64,000 bases of DNA from Cunninghamia lanceolata (lineage: Eukaryota; Streptophyta; Pinopsida; Cupressales; Cupressaceae), in NCBI GenBank assembly GCA_027924645.1, contig BSBN01001198.1, forward strand, positions 1,116,001 to 1,180,000. The letters run 5' to 3'. A program made the translations under genes and the position numbers. Numbering within the stretch: position 1 is the first letter of the stretch; the number at the start of each line of letters is the position of its first letter. The notes under the pieces were generated by a model that did no database searches, was not told where the DNA came from, and saw only the letters and a program-made list of their open reading frames with translations. Below are positions 24,401 through 34,634 of the stretch, one piece after another.

Positions 24401-25075
24401 GAATTTTTTTCCAAATTGCATCAAGATTATTTTTCAAATTTTATTCTTCTCATTTAGAATTTTTCATTTTCTTAGGTTCTTTCATATACTATATTCCCAT
24501 GATAGGTATATTCTAACCAAATAGAAATTCACATGAACAACTAATGGTTTCTTGCTACCAACCTGGAAGTTTTCTCTACTTTTTCTTATTGAGTACTTTT
24601 CTTGCCACGTTGTCCACTAAGATCTAGTTTAATGTTGATGTCAAATTTTTAATGTTAGATAACCATATAATATCCTCATTTTTTTGTCAAAGAATAGGCG
24701 TGCATGTATGGTGTTCCCTAGTTCTTGATTGAGCATCTTAAATAGAGTTCCCCTTTGTTTTTTGTGATCTCCCCATTTCGTACCAACATTGAATACTTAG
24801 TTAAGCTCAAGATTATCACTTGTTTCAAGATTAAGGAATTTAACACTTGTTTCATCATTCAAATCAATTATTAACACATATAATACAAGTATTATTAAAT
24901 GCATAATATTTTATAAATATAATAATAATTCAATACCTAATGCATGTGCCCCTTGGATTACATAAGGAAAGTAACCAAATCATTATTAAACTTGTTAACC
25001 AATAATGTTACTAGTATAATCCTATATATATCATCACACACATATATATGATGATATATACATGATGATATATGT
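21431..25075. other. AT-rich intergenic DNA without genes
   Basis: About 3.6 kb without a frame that looks like a protein. Contains a 46 bp tandem duplication at 23692-23783. It may be very old, unrecognisable repeat. Confidence 0.5.
23692..23783. repeat. Tandem duplication, 46 bp unit
   Basis: 23692-23737 and 23738-23783 both start TATAAATATTCAATG and end CCTTAGGTCA, with two differences. Confidence 0.9.
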
Positions 25076-25160
25076 ATACTATCAAAATTTATATCTACTT
25101 GATTATGATGATATATATATATATATCATAATCGTCTGTATATAGAAATTTTGATAGTAT
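25076..25160. repeat. Imperfect inverted repeat around a TA core
   Basis: The outer arms ATACTATCAAAATTT (25076-25090) and its complement ending at 25160 are perfect; inner arms are imperfect and the centre is (TA)n. It could form a ~40 bp imperfect stem. Confidence 0.75.
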
Positions 25161-25251
25161 GTCCAAAATCTCTTCTTTCATATGAAACCTCCAATCAAGA
25201 TTTAAAATTTTTATCAAGTAAGAAACAAAAAGAATGCCTTATTACGCTCGG

Positions 25252-25309
25252 AATTAGGGTTTATGCCAAAATTAGGGTTAATGCCAAATTAAAATTAGGG
25301 TAAATGCAG
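25252..25309. repeat. Three-copy minisatellite
   Basis: AATTAGGGTTTATGCCA and two variants at about 25270 and 25293. The TTAGGGT core resembles telomere repeat by chance only; spacing and flanks do not fit telomeric DNA. Confidence 0.75.
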
Positions 25310-25520
25310 TTCATAGTTCACCACCATGAAAATGGTGGTGGATTATGCTTACCTCAAAATGCACAGTAATATCTTCAAACGAATGTCTGTAGCTCCCTCA
25401 AATGCTGACCGCGGGCTCCACCAGGTGCTTCCCTTTGCCTATAGGTCCACTGTCCAGAACTTGCTTAAAGTCTCTTTTGCTAAAATGAGATGACAAAACA
25501 AAGTTGTTTTTCATATAGCG

Positions 25521-25595
25521 ATTAAAAAACATTAAAATAATACTTTCGAATGAAGATTTTATTCATTCGAAGGTATTATTTTAATGTTTTTTAAT
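25521..25595. repeat. Near-perfect 34 bp foldback hairpin
   Basis: Arms 25521-25554 and 25562-25595 pair at 33 of 34 positions (the exception is a G/T wobble in RNA) with a 7-base loop. No TA or other clear target duplication is seen. It could be a foldback or MITE-derived element, or a source of small RNA. Confidence 0.9.
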
Positions 25596-25618
25596 AATCA
25601 AGAACCTTCATTCGTAGG

Positions 25619-25654
25619 TACCTTTGTTTGAAGAAATATCTTCGAACAAAGGTA
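25619..25654. repeat. Second short hairpin next to the first
   Basis: Arms TACCTTTGTTTGAAG (25619-25633) and CTTCGAACAAAGGTA (25640-25654), one mismatch, 6-base loop. The TTCGAA-containing sequence recalls the arms of the hairpin 24 bases to the left. Confidence 0.85.
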
Positions 25655-25978
25655 TTTGATCCTTTTTGTCCCCCTCCCTCCCAATTTTTTCATGTTTCAA
25701 GTTTGGGACCAAGTATTATGATTTTACCCAAAAGCAAATCAAACATTGAGTAAACTTAGCTTTCAAATCTCTATCTTTATCAATCAATTCACTAAATAGA
25801 AAAATCAATTCTATTTATGAAAATCAAATTAGTTTTACTATCCATGAAAGCAATTAACTCTTTAAAAAATCTTTTTGCATGGACACATGTCACTTGGACA
25901 TTCTTCATGTTCTCTCAAATTATCTCATCCGTCAATTCATTCAAAATTTTCAATCGCTGATCAAAGTCTTGTGAAAGC

Positions 25979-25986
25979 TATAAATA
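25979..25986 (+). promoter_or_regulatory. Candidate TATA box
   Basis: TATAAATA in a leader-like context about 360 bases before the gag-like frame at 26340. It could be the promoter of the LTR that belonged to that gag-only element, although I cannot delimit such an LTR. Confidence 0.35.
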
Positions 25987-26339
25987 CGCCAATCCTCACA
26001 TTTGCAAACCATCCATGATCTTTGAGCTTTGAATATCCATATGAGCTTTGAGCATTCATTGAGCACTTCACACTTTGCATCCATTGAGCACTTTGAGCTC
26101 ATCCACATTCATCCATCATTACAAGCTATGGTTATGCTACGTATTTAAGCAATCCCCTCTATAATTCCAAGGAATATATATCAAGTGGTAACATCTTTTA
26201 CTGTTCATGCATTATGGATTTAGGTTATGCTCTTGTTTATTCTTTGAGGTTACGATTGATTTTGGATTTCAGTCTTTGATTGTTATTGTCTCCTTTGTAT
26301 TCCAAATTTCATCATATACATTAGCAATGCAACAATATG

Positions 26340-28370
26340 AAATTGATAAAAATAATTAGCTGCTAGAGTCCATGTTGCAACAAGAAAAATAAATTGAAAA
26401 ATGTATTCAGCTGCTACAGTCTAGGGTGCATTCCAATGCTTGCCCGGATGCCCCTAAAAATCAAGTTGCTCAGTCCCTTATCATTCCCCTAGATCCTATG
26501 TATAATCTATTGGACCTCTCTTGGGTTGATTACAAAACCAAAAACATGTCAACCAAGGTCTACAACCAGTTGCCCAAGTTTGATGGGTACAATATTTGGG
26601 AAGGGGACACACCTGCTGATGAGTTTTTAGAATTCATGGAAGAACATCAGTTTGAAGATGAAGACATGTACATGAAATTCTTTGTTAGGTCCTTATGTGC
26701 AAGGGCTAAAGAATGGATTCAGAGTTTTCCAAGGCAATCCTTTGCCTTTTGGAATAAACTTGTGAATTCTTTTGAAAATGAGTTTTCTAAAGGTGTTTCC
26801 CCTGCTAATCTTGTCATAGAATTAGAAAAAATAGAAGGCAAGAGGGAAAGTCTATCCTATATTTTAGTCACATGTTTTCTATTGCTCTTTCAAATATTCC
26901 AAATAGTTTCAGACCTAACACTCTTGCTTGTATTGATATGTTTTTTGAAGCATATGAAGTTGGATTGAGTTTTGTGTGGGAAGATTTCAAAATAAAAAGT
27001 ATTGAGTAGGCATATTTATGCCTAGACTCCATGGATAAAGTTAAAGATGACTACATAGTAAATTTGTTGTCCACAAATTAAAGTATTGTTGGTAATGAAC
27101 ATGCTGATTTGAACAACATTCATGTGGATACAACCAATTAGATGAGTGTAGCATCAAATGGATATGAATGTGTAGTCAGAAGGATAGAAAGTGAAGGTGG
27201 TGCATTGTATGAGAGCGATGTAGATGATAAGGACAATGTATACACCTGCCTTCAGCTAGACAAGTCATCCATTGAAGATGAAAATGGTAGGACCAATGAT
27301 GATTTCTAGCTTGTTGTTGAAGCATGTGGCTTATTGAACAAAGAGGTGGGTGCGTGCAAGTGAGCATCTAATTGAATCAGTTGATAACATGGATTATGAA
27401 GATTGTGGACATGTAAGTAAAATAGAGAGTGAGCAAGAAACTACTTTCTTGTTTGATGTGTTCCTCTCTTTTGTTCTTGCTAATGATTGTGAAGCAGTTA
27501 GTGTTTGTTTACATGAGGATACCAGAGAGGTGGCTGCACTTGATGATAACCGATCAGAGACAAGTGTTAGTACAACCATGTAATATTAGTATGAAGAACT
27601 TTCCCTTGATGAATGTGAAAGTGATGATCATGTAGATGCATATGCGAACTTATTTCTTTGGTACAAGGTTTGTTATCCTCCCCATACTGAGTGTGCTTCA
27701 CACGGGCCACAAGAAAATTATAGAAAAATGAATAAGGAAGAAGTGTGTCATCATCATGTCTGCATCAGTGTATATGACACAATAGATTGCCAAAGTGAAT
27801 AAAAAATAGAGAGATAACTAGAAGAACTCAATTCTTCACTTCACGTGTCTCATGGTGTTGATGGTTTGAATTGAATCTTGATTCATGTTTGTGATTTAGA
27901 TATTGAAGAGTGCAGCAACACATTTGAGTATAATGTTCAAGGGTTCGGTGGAGATACAAATGAATATGAATCTTTCCACTTTGATGTTGGGTGTTCTTTG
28001 ACCCTTGACGGTGTTGGTACTACAATGGAGGTTGAGTCCTTTGTGTGGGACATTGATGTAAGTGAGCATCAAGGTATGTGCATGCTTGAATTTTAACATG
28101 TTGTAGCTTAGTTGGAAGGTATGCCCGAGCTATTTTTTTAGTTTGATTTTAAAGAAGATTCATCTTCTTTTATAGATTAGTAGTGTAGTGAGGCACATTT
28201 TTCCTTGCCATGTGATTTTGAGACATTCTATTTTTGTATTGATTTACGTGTGGAGGTTAGCAGGGATAATGATATTATGCATGTGGATGGGTGTTTTTCT
28301 TCATCTACATCTTTTGATTCTAATCTAATTTATAGTTTCTCACCCCTTGTTGTTGTGAAAAAAATGTGAT
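26340..28370 (+). pseudogene. gag: Gag-only Gypsy-like protein with long acidic tail (decayed)
   Basis: The frame is readable from about 26340 with two early stops. A Gln/Leu-rich helix-like start is followed by the retrotransposon gag domain: LPKFDG near 26570, a TPADEFLEFMEEH segment, FVRSL and AKEWIQSFP at about 26690-26730, then FWNKLVNSFENEF. A frameshift near 26867 moves it to another frame that continues the gag pattern (SIALSNIPNSFRP) to about 27360; a second shift returns to the first frame, which stays readable with scattered stops to about 28370 and is rich in Asp, Glu, Cys and Ser. This spacing of motifs is typical of plant Gypsy gag proteins. No zinc knuckle, protease or RT follows, so it resembles TR-GAG-type non-autonomous elements. 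The acidic tail is of unknown function. Confidence 0.65.
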
Positions 28371-28619
28371 GTGGAATGGAATAGGTCATGTACCTATTAT
28401 TTATGGTTGCCTTACAGCAATAACAATTTCAATGGTGAAGCTTGTCTTCACGTCATGAGCATTGCTTGAAAATTGAATCATGCAGATAAAGGTTTTCATT
28501 TGTTGCAATTGGGTGGTGAGTATAGTTTTATTTTGAGGTCTAGATCAAATCCTTCCTTCAAATTATCTGCAACATAGGCAAGTAATTTCATCCTTCTTGC
28601 ATAGGTTTGACCTGCATTG
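28371..28619. other. Spacer between gag-only remnant and giant LTR copy A
   Basis: No coding signal. It might be the 3' end of the gag element's interior, because a trace of similarity (a TTTCATC...TTGCAT stretch) also occurs just before LTR copy B at 46375-46395, but that is weak. Confidence 0.3.
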
Positions 28620-28741
28620 TGTTAAAATTTTGATTCACAACCATCCTTTTATTGTCGATGTGCTTTCATGCCATTGGCTGTGTTGTCTTGTTGTATATAT
28701 GCCTTTGTTGTAAATATATCCATGTTTTGTTTCCCTCTTTT
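28620..28741 (+). repeat. Giant LTR copy A, first segment
   Basis: Starts near TGTTAAAATTTTGATTCACA and matches 46396-46515. It is cut at 28741 by the Sirevirus-like element and resumes at 36071; the five bases 28737-28741 (CTTTT) are the duplicated target. Confidence 0.75.
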
Positions 28742-29654
28742 TGTTGCAAGTATGTGCTAACTAGTGTTTTCATTGATGTCAACATGTTTATGTTGTCATT
28801 GGTGCTAACTGTGTCTTTTGATATTGTTGTTTGTTGATTGATTGAGTTGTCATGATAAGGACATTATCTAAGTTTTTGCTCCGCATTTCCTCTATGTTGA
28901 AGAACAAAGTATGAGATTTGGATATGATTTAGATAAGTGTTTGAAGATGCTAAATTTAGAATTTGGTAATCTGGATCACTGTGCAAAAAAAGTTCTATTC
29001 ACCAGTTTGAAGATTGTGCCTGGAAGCATTTGCAATGTGATAGGGAGAAAGTATTTTGCTCTGTATTTCTCCGCAGTTTGGATTCTAGTCTTGTGGTTCA
29101 AGACTTAAGTTTATAAAGTCCTTATCTCTCTTCACTCTAAATGATTTGTGATTTGATGCTCTGAAAAGTAAGTTATTGATTAGTAGAGTTCGATAGTGTT
29201 TGTTGTGAGCAGTCTGTGATATGTCTTCAAGTGATATTTGTTGTCCTTAAGTGAGATCTGTTGTGGTTGGATTTGTCATCTCCCAGGTGACTCTATGTTG
29301 TTCTTGGATGTCTCCATAATGTATTAAAGGTGTGTGCTTGATCCACATGCTATAATGAAGTTCTCGGAAGCGTGTATCTAAGTATTCTTGATATTTGCAC
29401 TAGTTCTGGCCAACTTGGTTATTTACACTTGTTGCAGAGGTGATTTGTGGGTTGTGGAAGCATGTTGAAGTGTGTAAGGATGTGTTTGGGTCTAAGAAAA
29501 GACATGAAGTGTTCTTCCTTCATTCATTTTCTTCATAATATTTTTTAGCTCCAGACCTAATTTGATTTATGTATGTATGCCGATCTTGGAGATAGTTCCA
29601 ATAGTTGTAAGTTGTATTGCCAACCTTGATGAATGTTCCAAGGTTGATGATTGG

Positions 29655-29664
29655 TATAAATATA
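29655..29664 (+). promoter_or_regulatory. LTR TATA box
   Basis: TATAAATATA in the 5' LTR; the matching site in the 3' LTR (about 35547) has become CATAAATATA. Confidence 0.6.
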
Positions 29665-29804
29665 TGTAATGAACTTGTGAGTGATGTAAGAGTGTACGAA
29701 GATGTGAAGATAAAGTGTGTGTTGTAAAGGTAGTGAAGGAGAGATATATTGTGCTTCAATGGAACTGAACTCAGGCATGTTGTAGATGCTACTATATCAA
29801 TTCA

Positions 29805-29913
29805 TGGCAGTGAGCCACCCCTTTGGCAGTGAGCCGCCCTTTGGTAGTGAGCCACCCCTTGGCAGTGAACCTTTTTGTAGTGAGCATTCATTTAGGCAAT
29901 GAGCCTCTTTGTT
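29805..29913 (+). repeat. GGCAGTGAGCC minisatellite in the LTR
   Basis: About six imperfect units of 16-20 bp with core GCAGTGAGCC. Also at 35700-35800 in the other LTR and, in reverse, at 5614-5679 and 12035-12100 in the non-autonomous element. Confidence 0.85.
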
Positions 29914-30173
29914 ATTCGATATTGTTACTGCATAATATTGTGAGCTAACACTCACTGTGGTTTTTCCCTTTTAAGGTTTTCGACGTAAAAATCAGATGTT
30001 CATATGTGTATGGTGTTGATGTGTTTATGTTTTGATATTGCTATTCATGTTTAATCTTCATAACAGATTAAGGAGTTAAAGTAAGTGAATGTGAATGTGA
30101 TTTTGTTGAAAGAAGTTAAGTTTTTTGATACAAATGATTCATCCCCTCTCAGTTGTCTTGTGCCTTCAACAAT

Positions 30174-30185
30174 TGGTATCAGAGC
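30174..30185 (+). other. Primer binding site (initiator Met tRNA)
   Basis: Exact TGGTATCAGAGC two bases after the LTR. Confidence 0.95.
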
Positions 30186-30229
30186 GAGGTTCCTTGGAAG
30201 AAAGCCTAACAGCTTAAGGTAGATCTAGG

Positions 30230-31105
30230 ATGGCACACAAGAAAGACATTCCTTAGTTTGATGGATCTAACTATGCCTACTGGAAGGTATGAATGCAAAG
30301 TTATCTTATTTCTATTAATTATAATGTCTGGAAGATGGTTATAGATAAATACATAGTACCTAAAGGTGGTCTGGAGACTGATGAATAATTAAGGATTATG
30401 AGACTAATCATAAAGCTAAAAATGCTCTATTAAATGCTTTGTCTAATACTGAAATGGTGAAAGTTATGGATCTGGAAACTACTCATGAGATCTAGGACAA
30501 ATTGAAAAACATCTATGAAGGTGATGAATCTATCAAGAAGGCTAAGTTGTAGAACTTGAAGACCACATATGAAACCAAGCGAATGGTTGAGGATGAGAAC
30601 ATAACAAGTTACATATAGAAGATTGATGAAGTTGTCAGCAACATCAAGGGTCTTGGTGGAAAGTTAGAGGATGTGGATGTTGTAGATAAGATACTCAGAA
30701 CTCTTCCCAAATCTTACAGTCACAAGGTATCTGCCATTGAAGAACTGTTTGATATGGGTAAGCTTTCAAAAGATCAATTTCTTGGTAAATGACTGCTTTT
30801 GAGATGAGAGAGTTTGGTACTACTAATGGCCCTGTGAAAACTGAGACTGCCTTTAATGCCAAGGAAGAAAAGACTGCTAGTTCAGATAAATATGCTGTGG
30901 AATTAGATGAAGAAGATTTTGAAGAGCCTGAGGAGAAATTTGCAAGCAGAATGAAAAGAGGTAGCAGAGGAAAGTTCAAAGGTAAGTTACCTTTCAAATG
31001 TCTCAATTGTGATAAAATTGGTCACTATGCTTCAAGATGTCCTAATAGAGCTTTGAGGATTAAAAACAATGAAAGTAAAGGAAATATGGTAAGAAAGAGT
31101 TAATA
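30230..31105 (+). pseudogene. gag: Copia gag (UBN2-type) with one zinc knuckle
   Basis: ATG at 30230, 45 bases after the PBS. N-terminal FDGSNYAYWK motif typical of plant Copia gag, then a helical region with EGDESIKKAKL, ENITSY and a LRTLPKSY segment at about 30700; a basic linker; then CCHC knuckle CLNCDKIGHYASRC at 30999-31040. Family role is RNA binding and particle assembly in the cytoplasm. Broken by TAG at 30254, other stops, and frameshifts near 30395 and 30788. It ends at a TAA just before the protease region; in intact relatives gag and pol are one frame. Confidence 0.85.
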
Positions 31106-34100
31106 TGTTAGAGATAATGATGGTGTAACTGATGATGAACCTGATTCTAATGATGGTAGTAGTAGTGAATGCTTGTTTATTGCACTTAGAGAAGAACCTA
31201 TTTTCGCTAATCTTGCAAGCTGTGTAAAGGAAGGAAGTCCAGGAGAGTTGCCTGCATTTCATGCTGAAAAGGAAGATGAATGGATCATTAATAGTGGATG
31301 TTCAAATCACATGACAGGAGATAAGAATAAGTTTGTTAAGTTTGAAAAATATGATGGAGGACTAGTTAGGTTTGGTGATGATGCAGCTGGTAAGATTTGT
31401 GGAAAAGGATCATTTACTTTTGATGGCAAGCATAATACAGATGATGTTCTTTATTTCAAAGGCTTAAAGCATAATCATCTAAGCATTGGACAAATGTGTG
31501 ACAAAGGGTATAATCTAGTGTTTAAGGATAATGGGTGTGAGATAAGGAAAAGCTCCGGAACTTTAATTGCTGCTGGTAAGAAGAGTCATGGTAATATTTA
31601 TCATTTGAAGGGTACTAATAATTATTGCTCGTTGGCTTAGACAAATGAAAGCTAGTTATGGCATAGGAGAATGTGTCACATTAACTTTGACAATTTGGTG
31701 AGAATAAGCATAGTACAAGTAGTAAGAGACCTACATAAGATTGTGAAGCTTGTGAATGTTATGTGCAAAGAATGTCAGTTTGGGAAGATGACAAAGACTA
31801 CTTTCAAGAGCAAAGAACAATTCTCTACTAGTTTGCTGGAGTTGGTGCATATAGACTTATGTGGCCCTACAAGAACAAGAAGTCTACAAAGTGACAGGTA
31901 TTTCATGCTTCTTATTGATGATTATTCAAGAATGACTTGGGTTACCTTTCTTAAAGAAAATTAGAATCCCTAGACAAGTTTAAGGCATTCAAATCTATGG
32001 TTGAAAATGAGTTAGATTTGAGAATCAAGTGTTGAGATCTGACAGAGGTGGTGAGTTTACTTCAAATGAGTTTAATGATTTTTGTGAAGAACATAGAATA
32101 AAGAGACATTTGTCTACCCACAGACTCCTCAACAAAATAGAGTGGTTGAAAGGAAGAATAGAACTATTCAAGAAGCTACTAGAACAATGATCAAGGAAGC
32201 AGACCTACCAGAAGTATATTGGAAAGAAGCAATACACACTACTGTCTACATTTAGAATAGAGTGCTAGTCAGAGAAAAAGAAACAAATACACCTTATGAG
32301 CTGTGGTATGGAACAAATCCTACTGTCAAATATTTCAAAGGTTTTGGAAGCAAATATTACACAAGAAGAGATGAAGAATTAGGAAAGCTTGATGCTAGAT
32401 GTGATGAAGGCACATTCCTTGGGTACTCTACTAAGAGCAAGGCTTACCAGTGCTATAATAAAAGACTAAGAAAGATCATTGAAAGTGCAAATGTGAAAGT
32501 AGGTGAAGATATTCAGCTAGATGGATATGAGTCAGATGGATCTACTGATATAGAAAAGGAAGTTCAGATTGAAGTACAAGCTGCTCTAGAAGAAGAAGTC
32601 AAGCTAAAGCTCTGGAAAGAATTCCTAAAACCCCTAGGTATGTGCAAAGAGATCATTCTGAAGATCAGATTATTGGTGACAAAAGGAAAGGTGTGTTGAC
32701 AAGAAGCAGAGCTACAGAAGATCAAGTATATCTCTGTTTACTCTCAAAGGTGGAACCTAAAATAGTAAATGAAGCATGCAATGATGAACATTGGGTCAAA
32801 GAAATGGAAGAAGAACTAATGCAAATTGAGAAGAACAAGATTTGGGAACTTGTCCCTAGACATGCAGACAAGAATGTGATTGGAACAAAGTGGGTATTTC
32901 AGAACAAACTGAATGAAGTTGGAGAAGTTGTGAGAAACAAGGCAAGACTTGTGTGTAAAGGATACTCACAAGTGGAAGGAATAGATTATGAAGAGACCTT
33001 TCTCCAGTGGCAAGAATGGAAGCTATCAGATTATTTTTGGCATTTACAACACATAAAAATTTCAAGGTATACCAAATGGATGTGAAGTCTACTTTCCTAA
33101 ATGGTGAGTTAGAAGAAGTATACATAAAGCAACTGGATGGATTCCAACTATCAGACAAAACAAATATGGTATGTAAATTGAAGAAGGATTTATATGAATT
33201 GAAGCAAGCTCCCAGAGATTGGTATGCAAGATTGGATAAGTACTTGTTGCAGTAGGGATTCAATAAAGGATTTGTAGATGGTAATCTATACACCAAGATA
33301 AGTGGAGACCAAATTCTGATTGTTGAGATCTATGTTGATGACATCATATTTGGTGGGAATGAAGGTATGTGTAAGAAGTTTGTAGATGAGATGCAGAAAG
33401 AGTTTGAGATGTCTATGTGTGGTGAAATGAACTTCTTCCTTGAATTGCAAATTATTCAAAATAGTAAAGGTATTTTCATCTCTCAATCCAAGTATGTTAA
33501 AGAGTTGTTGAAGAAGTTTGGAATGGAGGAATCTAAACCAATATGCACCCCTATGGTTATTGGTTGCAAATTGAACAAGAATGATGAATCTCCTAAGGTT
33601 GATCAGAGAAAGTATAGATCAATGATTGGAGGACTGCTTTATCTAACCTCTACTAGATCGGATATCATGCATGCAGTCTATCTCATGGCCAGGTTTCAGT
33701 CAGATCCCAAAGAATCACATGTGGCAGTGAAGAGGATATTCATGTATTTAAAGGGAACTCCAGATCATGGTTTATGATATCCTAAGAACAATGATTTTTC
33801 CTTAAGTGCCTATATAGATGTAGATTGGGCCGGATGTGTTGATGATAGAAAAAGCACAAGTGGAGGTGCATTCTTCCTTGGAGATAGGGCGGTGTCTTGG
33901 CATAGCAAGAAACAAGAATCAGTTTCCTTGTCTATTGCAGAAGCAGAATATATTGCTGTAGCATCATGTTTTACTCAGGTGCTGTGGATGAAACTAACCT
34001 TGAAGGATATCAAAGTTGAGTATGATGAGCCAATCCCTATTCTTTGTGATAACAAATGTGCCATAAATATTTCAAAGAATCCAGTGATGCATTCAAAGAC

Positions 34101-34277
34101 AAAGCACATTTCAATTATCACTTTTTGAGGGAGAAAGTTGCAGAGAATGAAGTGAAGCTTAAGTATGTGCCTACAAAAGATTAAGTTGCTGATATATTCA
34201 CTAAGGCTCTTCCAAAGGATACATATGAGTATCTCTGGGAGAAGTTAGGGGTTGTTTCCCCTCCTTCCTTAAACTAA
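31106..34277 (+). pseudogene. pol: Copia pol: protease, integrase, reverse transcriptase, RNase H
   Basis: Protease region WIINSGCSNHMTGD at 31281-31322: the catalytic Asp of the DSG motif is Asn (codon 31290-31292). Next the GAG pre-integrase zinc region (WHRRMCH... CKECQFGK), then the integrase core: Asp at 31854 (HIDLCGP), Asp at 32041 (SDRGGEF) and Glu at 32148 (VVERKNR), the last two 36 codons apart as expected for DD35E. RT spans about 32830-33450 with [34 protein letters not shown] and YVDD at 33331-33342. RNase H has DWAG near 33815, AEAEYIA near 33940 and a CDNK segment near 34050; stop TAA at 34275. Frameshifts near 31966, 32117, 33003 and 34125 plus several stops disable it. Confidence 0.9.
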
Positions 34278-34634
34278 ATGCATAAGAAGATGCATTAGTC
34301 TAGTGTTCCTCAAAGTACATTTCTCCTTTTGGACCGATGTTGGAAGCTACCTCTCAGGGGGAGAAAGTAGTGGTTTGAGATGATTGTTGCAGTCAGGGGG
34401 AGTAAAGAATGATTTTAGATTGATCAGGTAGAAGTGTGCAAGTATGTGTAGTGGAAGAGATGTGATGCCCTTTTCCATTGATGTCAAAGGGGGAGAGAGA
34501 TCATGTGAAAAACTCAAGGGGAGAAAGAGTTCAGATGTGTAAAAAGAAAGGGGGAGTTCTGATGCAGAATTGTGTCTTGATGGTGGAACATGTTTTTCAC
34601 ATCATATGTTTCCATCAATAACAAAGGGGGAGAT
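34278..34634 (+). other. 3' untranslated region with repeated polypurine tracts
   Basis: No coding signal. GGGGGAG-type tracts occur at about 34355, 34396, 34486, 34514 (GGGGAG) and 34548, before the functional CAAAGGGGGAGAT at 34622-34634 that abuts the LTR. This array is characteristic of Sireviruses. Confidence 0.85.

Larger units (their letters stand above)
28742..30171 (+). repeat. 5' LTR of the Sirevirus-like element
   Basis: TATA box TATAAATATA at 29655-29664, so RNA would start near 29690. A GGCAGTGAGCC minisatellite (about six copies) fills 29805-29913; the U5 motif GTGGTTTTTCCC...TTTTCGACGTAAAA is at 29956-29993. Ends at 30171, three bases before the PBS. Confidence 0.93.

Noticed and set aside
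25252..25309. Telomere-like TTAGGG repeats
   Set aside because: Only three units of 17-23 bases spacing with non-telomeric sequence between; plant telomere repeat is TTTAGGG in perfect tandem.
28613..28619. TGCATTG as certain target duplication of the giant-LTR element
   Set aside because: Its use would require LTR ends without CA and conflicts with the promoter and PBS-like site further right; kept only as an alternative.
32856..33296. 146-codon minus-strand frame
   Set aside because: Antisense shadow of the reverse transcriptase coding region.
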